Source: Streptomyces iakyrus (GTDB taxonomy: Bacteria > Actinomycetota > Actinomycetes > Streptomycetales > Streptomycetaceae). Taken from it: a stretch of 64,000 bases of DNA. Under the pieces are notes generated by a model. It was not told the origin of the DNA. It did no database searches and was given only the letters and a program-made list of their open reading frames with translations. Location: the NCBI RefSeq assembly GCF_000717055.1, contig NZ_JNXI01000003.1:496001-560000 (forward strand). Direction: 5' to 3'. Position numbers and translations under genes: made by a program. Shown here piece by piece: positions 59,735 to 64,000 of this stretch; the stretch's first letter is position 1, and each line of letters opens with the position of its first letter.

Positions 59735-59895
59735 TGGCCGGCTCCCTGCTGCGGGAACGGGTTCTCGGCGAGGTGCTCGGTGAGGGCGCGGCCTTGGGCG
59801 GCTTGCGCGGGGTGGCGGAGGGTGCCGCACAGGTTGCAGCCGCGTGCCGTGTGGGGGGTGGGCTGGCCTTGGGGTTGATCGGTACGCTCGGGCAT
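59731..59895 (-). CDS. Small zinc-knuckle-like protein
   Basis: A 54-residue frame (MPERTDQPQGQPTPHTARG, CNLCGTLRHPAQAA) with a single CxxC plus His. It is the first gene of the leftward coupled set and is divergent from the HTH regulator at 60058 across a region with a hairpin and a perfect palindrome. Confidence 0.62.
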   Translation of the reverse strand: MPERTDQPQGQPTPHTARGCNLCGTLRHPAQAAQGRALTEHLAENPFPQQGAGQ

Positions 59896-59926
59896 GCCTG
59901 CCTCTTCGTCGTGGTTGTAGGTGGGC

Positions 59927-59967
59927 GCCCCCGGCCCATATGGCGTTCGCAGCGCCGGGCCGGGGGC
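59927..59967. other. Perfect 11-bp inverted repeat in divergent leader
   Basis: GCCCCCGGCCC (59927-59937) and GGGCCGGGGGC (59957-59967) flank a 19-nt loop 30 bp before the leftward start. It could attenuate the leftward transcript. Confidence 0.55.
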
Positions 59968-60001
59968 TTATTCGTTGGGCAGCACGGGCTGCTTGCTCCC
60001 G

Positions 60002-60022
60002 ACTGTAGGGGTCCCCTACAGT
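60002..60022. promoter_or_regulatory. 21-bp perfect palindromic operator
   Basis: Two ACTGTAGGGG half-sites meet head to head around a central T, ending 35 bp before the HTH regulator start. TGTAGGGG alone recurs at 55645-55652. It probably binds the protein encoded at 60058. Confidence 0.75.
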
Positions 60023-60057
60023 CCATGGCAAGCGGCCCACCGAATGAAAGGGCCGGA

Positions 60058-60363
60058 ATGAGCGACGAGGAGGTGCGCCGCGTGGCCGACGCCCTTGACG
60101 CGATCGAGCAGATCGCGGACTTGGAGCAGCGAGTCAGGGCCAAGAGTCAGGTGATGGCTGCCCAGGCCGAGCGCAACAAGGAGTGGTCGCAAGAGCGGGA
60201 CGAGCTGATTCGTCGGCTGAACGACGAGGAGGGCTTGTCGTACCGGAAGATCGCGGCGCGCCTCGATATCAAGCTGAGCACGGTGCAGGCCGTGTTCCGT
60301 GGCTACAAGGGGTCGGGCACGACGCGGCCGAAGACGAAGGCGGAGGAGCCGAGCGATGGATGA
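60058..60363 (+). CDS. Coiled-coil/helix-turn-helix regulator
   Basis: A 101-residue protein. A coiled coil (about 10-60, ADALDAIEQIADLEQRVRAKSQVMAAQAERNKEWSQERDEL) precedes a helix-turn-helix like sigma region 4 (SYRKIAARLDIKLSTVQAVFRGYKG). It sits directly downstream of the 21-bp palindrome and is divergent from a run of small genes; autoregulation is likely. It overlaps the next gene by 8 bp. It could be the element's control protein, but no known repressor family applies. ATG 60058 follows AAAGGGCC. Confidence 0.78.
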   Translation: MSDEEVRRVADALDAIEQIADLEQRVRAKSQVMAAQAERNKEWSQERDELIRRLNDEEGLSYRKIAARLDIKLSTVQAVFRGYKGSGTTRPKTKAEEPSDG

Positions 60364-60826
60364 GCTGGTGCGGTGGCTGGGCGACCAGCTGGACGAGGAC
60401 GAGCGGATCGCGCGGGCGGCTATCAGGGTGGTTGGCGATGTACCCGGGGCGGCGAACTGGCGCTTCGGTAACGCCTTCACCGACGAGGGCGGCACCTACT
60501 GGCAGATCACAACGCTGACCCCGGACGTCGGCGGGTTCGGCCCCGTGGAGCTGGTGGGCAGCGGGATGAGCGGGGGTGGCGCTCATGAGCCGGAGATCGC
60601 GCGCCATGCGGTCGAGCATGATCCGGCCCGGGTGCTGCGCGAGATCGACGCCAAGCGGCAAGTCGTTGACATGTACGTGAAGGCGGCGACGGTGGTCGAC
60701 AACTTCACTGACCCCGCCAACAGGCTCATCGCGGCGGCCAATCGAAACGGCTTCGGCGCGGCACTCAAGGCGCTCGCCCTGCCCTACGCCGACCGGCCCG
60801 GCTACCGCGAGGAGTGGCGGCCATAG
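60356..60826 (+). CDS. DUF6221-like conserved protein
   Basis: A 156-residue protein of a type common in Streptomyces phages and accessory islands: MDELVRWLGDQLDEDERIARAA at the start, HDPARVLREIDAKRQVVDMYV near residue 85, and ALPYADRPGYREEWRP at the end. The function of the family is unknown to me. It is cotranscribed with the HTH regulator and ends before a hairpin. Confidence 0.8.
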   Translation: MDELVRWLGDQLDEDERIARAAIRVVGDVPGAANWRFGNAFTDEGGTYWQITTLTPDVGGFGPVELVGSGMSGGGAHEPEIARHAVEHDPARVLREIDAKRQVVDMYVKAATVVDNFTDPANRLIAAANRNGFGAALKALALPYADRPGYREEWRP

Positions 60827-60842
60827 CCCCGGACGCAGCTGC

Positions 60843-60870
60843 GCCCCGACCGTCGTGACCCGGTCGGGGC
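60843..60870. terminator. 10-bp hairpin terminator
   Basis: GCCCCGACCG (60843-60852) pairs with CGGTCGGGGC (60861-60870), followed by GTTGTG. It ends the rightward regulator operon. Confidence 0.85.
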
Positions 60871-60998
60871 GTTGTGCTGTGCAAGCACCGCCCGAGACGC
60901 CAGAGCAGGGACGGAAGCGGGCGGCATCAGCAGGATCGCACGCCCGTCAAACGGCGCCCCAGGATGCCGCTGTCAGTGGGCTGCGGCAGGCTGACCGT

Positions 60999-61205
60999 AT
61001 GCGTACGGTGATCGTGTTCCCGCCCGATGAGCAGGGCGGCCGGCGTGTCCGCTCCGGCAGCGAGATCCTCGGGCTCGCGACAGGGCTGCGGGATGTCGTC
61101 GAGTTCCTGCGCCGCGCCGGCCTGGACGAGGTGGACGAGGCGTACGTGCGCCGCACCCGGCTGATCGAGTGGCGGGGTGGCGGGCCGGACGTGTGGGAGC
61201 ACTGA
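60999..61205 (+). CDS. Small hypothetical protein
   Basis: A 68-residue protein (MRTVIVFPPDEQGGRRVRSGSEILGLATGLRDVVEFLRRAGLDEVDEAYVRR) with alternating strand and helix. No family recognised. It is convergent with the 125-residue gene whose stop lies 4 bp on. Confidence 0.65.
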   Translation: MRTVIVFPPDEQGGRRVRSGSEILGLATGLRDVVEFLRRAGLDEVDEAYVRRTRLIEWRGGGPDVWEH

Positions 61206-61208
61206 TCG

Positions 61209-61586
61209 TTACCGAGCAGGCGTCTCGAATCGGCTGGCTTCCCAAGCTGCGCTCATGATCCGCTGATATCGCTGCGGGCCGAGCAGCTCGCTCAGGCCCC
61301 GACAGACGGCGAAGGCAAGGTCAACCTCGGGGTCACGCTCGATACCGAAGCGGCGTTCGAAGGTGCGCTGTCGCTGCCAGCCGAGGAAGTCCCAGCGTGT
61401 CGGTTGGGCGGCCTCGTTGTAGATCGCTTCGACGGCGCAGCAGAGTGCGGGTTCGTACACGTCGGGCGCCAGTTCCTTCAGCATGGCGAGTTGGGCGTGC
61501 GCGGCCGCGACGAACAGCGGCCAGGAGTCTCGCGGGCCGTAGATCTGCTGCAGGGCGAGGGTGAGGTTTGTCGACGTCTCGTTCAC
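61209..61586 (-). CDS. Helical conserved hypothetical protein
   Basis: A 125-residue helical protein (TLALQQIYGPRDSWPLFVAAAHAQLAMLKELAPDVYEPALCCAVEAIYNEAAQ, then DLAFAVCRGLSELLG). It has no motif I recognise. GTG 61586 is chosen because codon bias drops upstream; no strong ribosome site helps. Confidence 0.65.
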   Translation of the reverse strand: MNETSTNLTLALQQIYGPRDSWPLFVAAAHAQLAMLKELAPDVYEPALCCAVEAIYNEAAQPTRWDFLGWQRQRTFERRFGIERDPEVDLAFAVCRGLSELLGPQRYQRIMSAAWEASRFETPAR

Positions 61587-61708
61587 AGCAGGTTGATAGC
61601 CGAGCCGGGCTGGCGCGAGTGCTGGGCGCGCGGTTGCGGAGCGGGTGAACCTCGCGGCGCCAGGTGGACGCCATCGTGCCCTCGATGGCCGCTGCCCGTT
61701 GCCAGTGC

Positions 61709-61942
61709 ATGGAACCTGGTGACGAGGAACTGTCGGCGCTGATGGACGAGCCGGGCGAGCTGCTGCCACTGCTGACGCAGGGTGAGGCGCGGGCCCTGCA
61801 CTACGTCGCGCACCTGCTCGGGTCGGGGGACGCGGCCGGCGCTGATGCTGCCCGTGAGATGGAGATGCGGTTGGAGCGTCGGCTGCGCGTGATGTTTCCG
61901 GGGCAGGACGTCCGGCCGAAGACGGCGCTGTACAACCCCTGA
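61709..61942 (+). CDS. Small helical hypothetical protein
   Basis: A 77-residue protein (MEPGDEELSALMDEPGELLPLLTQGEARALHYVAHLLGSG) with a helical, acidic pattern. The start is uncertain: ATG 61709, ATG 61685 or GTG 61664. It ends 5 bp before a very strong hairpin. Confidence 0.58.
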   Translation: MEPGDEELSALMDEPGELLPLLTQGEARALHYVAHLLGSGDAAGADAAREMEMRLERRLRVMFPGQDVRPKTALYNP

Positions 61943-61947
61943 ACGCG

Positions 61948-61978
61948 CGAGCGCCCCGCCCACACGGCGGGGCGCTCG
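61948..61978. terminator. 13-bp perfect hairpin
   Basis: CGAGCGCCCCGCC (61948-61960) and GGCGGGGCGCTCG (61966-61978) with a 5-nt loop, just after the 61942 stop. Confidence 0.9.
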
Positions 61979-62076
61979 GGTGTTGGCGATCGTGCCGTGG
62001 TGGGCCAGCCATCGCCTCTGGGCGCTCTACGCGCGCCAGCGTCTCCCCACCGGACGAAGCCAGAATGCCACGGCCG

Positions 62077-62418
62077 TCAAGCCGGGCCGAGCTGCCAGGT
62101 AGTCAGCGGCGGCCCGTCGTCCTCGAACGGGCACGGTTCCCCGTCATGGTCGTGTTCGTCGCGGGCCTGCTGGCACAGCAGGAGCGAGCGGCGGCCGGAC
62201 GCGAATGCGGGGTCGCGCCACTTCTCGTCTGGGTTGCGGGCGACGATCCAGTCGGGGCCGACGGCTTCGATGCGGACGCAGTCGTGGTGGTCGCGGCCGA
62301 AGGCGCCGTGTGCGGATCCATGGATGATGTCGCCGACGGCGAGGGGGCGCCGGCCGGGGCAGCGATGCTCGGCGTACACGGTGATACCGGGCTGGCGGCA
62401 AGTGGCGCAGACGCTCAT
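62077..62418 (-). CDS. Cysteine/histidine-rich small protein
   Basis: A 113-residue protein with CATCRQPG, EHRCPGRRP, GRDHHDCVR and DEHDHDGEPCPFE. The Cys and His spacing suggests metal binding. It is the last member of a coupled leftward run of small genes from 63999. No function known. Confidence 0.66.
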   Translation of the reverse strand: MSVCATCRQPGITVYAEHRCPGRRPLAVGDIIHGSAHGAFGRDHHDCVRIEAVGPDWIVARNPDEKWRDPAFASGRRSLLLCQQARDEHDHDGEPCPFEDDGPPLTTWQLGPA

Positions 62419-62540
62419 GCGGTGGGCTCCTTGATCCAGTTGGCGGGTGTGAGGGTGAGGCGGCCGTCAGCCAGCCGGTCCCACCAGTACGGGCGGCCGA
62501 ACAGCCAGACGACGCGTAGGGCGTCAGGGTCACGGATCAC
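62415..62540 (-). CDS. Very small hypothetical protein
   Basis: A 41-residue frame (VIRDPDALRVVWLFGRPYWWDRL, then LTLTPANWIKEPTA), rich in Trp, coupled on both sides by GTGA/ATGA overlaps. Conserved tryptophans argue for a real peptide. Confidence 0.58.
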   Translation of the reverse strand: MIRDPDALRVVWLFGRPYWWDRLADGRLTLTPANWIKEPTA

Positions 62541-62986
62541 GGCTGCTCCTCGGGCTGATTGGCGGGCGGCGCGATCACGTTGTGCAACTCGACGAGCCGG
62601 GCGTCCCACCAGCGGGAGACCGACGTGCCGAGCGGCGGGGGCCCGGCCTTCACCCACCGCTCGTAGAGGGCGGTGACGCGGGTGGCCGTTGTGCCGTCGG
62701 CCGCTTGGGTCGTTGCCGTGCCCGGCGCGGGCTCGTCGAGGACGCGGACCGTTGGGCAGGGCCATGCCTGGCCGCAGTGGGCGCAGGTGAGGGCCTCCAT
62801 CCGGAGGACACGGGCATGAAGGGCGCGGGCGCGGGCGATGGCGGCCTCGGCTTGGTCGAGTTGGTCGCGGCGGCGTCGGGCGATGCGCTTTCGGGTGGCG
62901 GACACCTCGGCGAGTTCGTCGAGCCGGTCGTACAGCTGGGCGAGTTGGTCGCTGGTGAGGTCGTCCAAGCGGATGCGTTCGGTCAC
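62537..62986 (-). CDS. Coiled-coil zinc-knuckle protein
   Basis: A 149-residue protein. The N-terminal half is a coiled coil (SDQLAQLYDRLDELAEVSATRKRIARRRRDQLDQAEAAIARARAL). A CAHCGQAWPCPT zinc knuckle follows, then a Pro/Thr linker and a helical C-terminus. This layout suggests a small nucleic-acid- or protein-binding factor. GTG 62986 overlaps the preceding stop. Confidence 0.7.
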   Translation of the reverse strand: MTERIRLDDLTSDQLAQLYDRLDELAEVSATRKRIARRRRDQLDQAEAAIARARALHARVLRMEALTCAHCGQAWPCPTVRVLDEPAPGTATTQAADGTTATRVTALYERWVKAGPPPLGTSVSRWWDARLVELHNVIAPPANQPEEQP

Positions 62987-63207
62987 TGCTGCTCCTGGTC
63001 GGGGATGTCGAGGTCGAGGCCGGCCACCATCTCGTCGAAGCGGCGGCGGGTGTCGGCGATGAACTCCTGGTGTGCGGCGTCGACGGCGGCAGCGTCTTGC
63101 TGCTCGGTGCCGCCGACGAAGACGATGCGGACGCGGGCGGTGCGGTGGCCGGCGCACCAGCAGATGCTGCCGGAGACCACGGCGGTGAGGATCAGGTACG
63201 GGATCAC
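62983..63207 (-). CDS. Small membrane protein
   Basis: A 74-residue protein with an N-terminal hydrophobic helix (MIPYLILTAVVSGSICWCAG) and a charged helical tail (AAAVDAAHQEFIADTRRRFDEMV). It may be an integral or signal-anchored peptide. It overlaps its neighbours by 4 bp. Confidence 0.65.
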   Translation of the reverse strand: MIPYLILTAVVSGSICWCAGHRTARVRIVFVGGTEQQDAAAVDAAHQEFIADTRRRFDEMVAGLDLDIPDQEQQ

Positions 63208-63515
63208 GGTGCGCCTCCGGGGCAGAGGAACGGGTACGGCGGGTTGGTGCCCCAGCAGGCGGGGCAGTCCTCGGCGTTGGCGCTGTTGCCGAGGTGCTGC
63301 GGGTTGGGGCCGGCTGCTGCTTGGCGGGCGGTGTCGCGGAGGCCGGCGACGAGTTCCTCGATGTGGTCGAGGGGGATGCGGACGGGGCCGGCCTGGTTCG
63401 GGTTGGTGGCGGTGAGCGGGATGAAGAACGTGACGGCGGGCTGCCCGTCGTGGAGGTGGATGGCCGGTGTGACTTCAAGCTGCTGGCCGTTGGTGTCGCG
63501 GTAGTGGAAGGTCAT
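63204..63515 (-). CDS. Small hypothetical protein with C-terminal Cys pair
   Basis: A 103-residue protein (MTFHYRDTNGQQLEVTPAIHLHDGQPAVTFFIPL, DHIEELVAGLRDTARQAA, CPACWGTN). The CPAC pair near residue 85 and a final Cys suggest a metal-binding tail. ATG 63515 overlaps the stop of the small membrane peptide. Confidence 0.66.
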   Translation of the reverse strand: MTFHYRDTNGQQLEVTPAIHLHDGQPAVTFFIPLTATNPNQAGPVRIPLDHIEELVAGLRDTARQAAAGPNPQHLGNSANAEDCPACWGTNPPYPFLCPGGAP

Positions 63516-63625
63516 GGTCTGCTCCTGCGGGTGAGGTTTCGGAGGGTGCGCCATATCCAGCCGATGGCGAGGAGGGCGGCGCTGATGAAGGGGGCGCAGA
63601 CGATGCCGATGCCGAGACCGCCCAT
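63512..63625 (-). CDS. Membrane micropeptide
   Basis: A 37-residue frame (MGGLGIGIVCAPFISAALLA, then WIWRTLRNLTRRSRP): one hydrophobic helix followed by a basic tail. Its ATG overlaps the upstream stop (TGATG) and its stop overlaps the next start (ATGA), which supports translation. Confidence 0.6.
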   Translation of the reverse strand: MGGLGIGIVCAPFISAALLAIGWIWRTLRNLTRRSRP

Positions 63626-63999
63626 CAGGCCGTCCACCGTCGGACAGGGATGCCGGCCTCCTCAGCGAGCCGGGCGGTGTGGCTGGCGCCCCGGCTGCCG
63701 TCCTTGATGAACGCGAGGCACAGTTCGGCGCCGAGGTTGACCATGCGGGCGTTGCGGATGAACCCAGCCCGCTTGCCCTCCAGGGACCAGTTCGCAGGGT
63801 AGGCCTCCACCTTGAGGGGCAGGTCGCGGCGGATCATGTAGTTGGCCCAGTCGGCTGCTTGTGCGTCGGCGCCACGGGGGCAGGCGCCGTGGACGAGGGT
63901 CATGAGGCGTCCTGCGTTGGTGGCTTCGCAGAAGGCGGCGTCAAGGGCGAGGCAGACCAACTCGTGGCGGGTCCAGTCTCGGCTGCCGGTGACGAGCAC
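63625..63999 (-). CDS. YspA-like SLOG-family protein (5' end near edge)
   Basis: At least 124 residues of a Rossmann-like SLOG protein (DUF2493/YspA type): VTGSRDW at the very start, LVHGACPRGADAQAADWA and NARMVNLGAELCLAFIKDGSRGASHTARLAEEAGI. Members bind nucleotide-like ligands; phage copies may act in host signalling or defence evasion, but no activity is known here. The true start is probably a few codons beyond the window edge. Confidence 0.82.
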   Translation of the reverse strand: MLVTGSRDWTRHELVCLALDAAFCEATNAGRLMTLVHGACPRGADAQAADWANYMIRRDLPLKVEAYPANWSLEGKRAGFIRNARMVNLGAELCLAFIKDGSRGASHTARLAEEAGIPVRRWTA

Positions 64000-64000
64000 G

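Larger units (their letters stand above)
25656..64000. mobile_element. Siphovirus prophage (right end outside window)
   Basis: A nearly complete set of siphovirus head, tail and lysis genes runs leftward from terminase (51.3 kb) to the membrane lysis genes (28.9 kb), followed on the right by early and accessory genes to the edge. Genes overlap by 1-4 bp, typical of phage operons. An HK97 capsid, ClpP-type protease and TerL place it among Streptomyces temperate siphophages. Integrase, immunity repressor of known type and right attachment site are not seen. Confidence 0.9.

Noticed and set aside
25656..64000. An integrase gene in the prophage
   Set aside because: No serine-recombinase resolvase start or tyrosine-recombinase R-H-R-Y pattern is seen in any frame; it presumably lies past the right edge.
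1..64000. CRISPR arrays
   Set aside because: No regularly spaced direct repeats of 25-40 bp occur; the short repeats at 55.6 kb have a 12-bp period and are too small.

Overview
The window is high-GC actinobacterial DNA, almost certainly from a Streptomyces chromosome: frequent GTG starts, GTGA/ATGA start-stop overlaps, strong third-position GC, a phosphoketolase, a second divergent EF-Tu of the tuf3 type, and two copies of an intergenic element common in Streptomyces. It has two very different halves.

Positions 1-25.65 kb are host chromosome. On the left, a leftward btuFCD-like ABC transporter sits behind a clear cobalamin riboswitch. Next come a CoA-binding protein, an APC permease paired with a 4-hydroxybenzoate 3-monooxygenase, an ArsR-type repressor divergent from a cation efflux pump, a YbaK-type deacylase, an XRE-cupin regulator divergent from an EamA transporter, two left-handed beta-helix proteins, a DedA protein, phosphoketolase, a sigma-like/zinc-finger/ricin-lectin membrane protein, a frameshifted galU pseudogene, a hotdog thioesterase, a spermidine-synthase-like protein, tuf3, a TVP38 membrane protein, a thiolase divergent from an HxlR regulator, and uppP.

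From about 25.65 kb to the right edge lies a temperate siphovirus prophage, cut off by the window. The uppP reading frame loses family similarity after about residue 281 and runs through unrelated sequence into a terminator, so the left attachment junction probably lies inside the 3' end of uppP. The left end (26.2-28.8 kb) holds accessory regulatory genes. Leftward late genes then read, in transcription order from right to left: terminase small and large subunits, portal, ClpP-type prohead protease, HK97 major capsid, decoration proteins, head-tail connectors, an HNH endonuclease, two tail-tube paralogues, tail assembly chaperones with a CCCTTTG -1 frameshift site, tape measure, a large adhesin-like tail protein, an amidase endolysin and three small membrane proteins.

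Right of the terminase (51.5-64 kb) are the early and accessory genes. They include a ribbon-helix-helix operon with paired operators, a membrane-anchored surface protein, a GIY-YIG protein and an FtsK/TraB-like DNA translocase that share the same C-terminal winged-helix module, membrane proteins resembling plasmid spread (Spd) proteins, an HTH regulator behind a perfect palindrome, and many overlapping small zinc-ribbon or membrane ORFs. No integrase, phage repressor of known type or DNA polymerase is present; these presumably lie beyond the right edge. The most interesting parts are the conjugation-like translocase module with its shared winged helix and nearby repeats, the uppP junction, the programmed frameshift, and the palindromic operators that share a half-site across the prophage.
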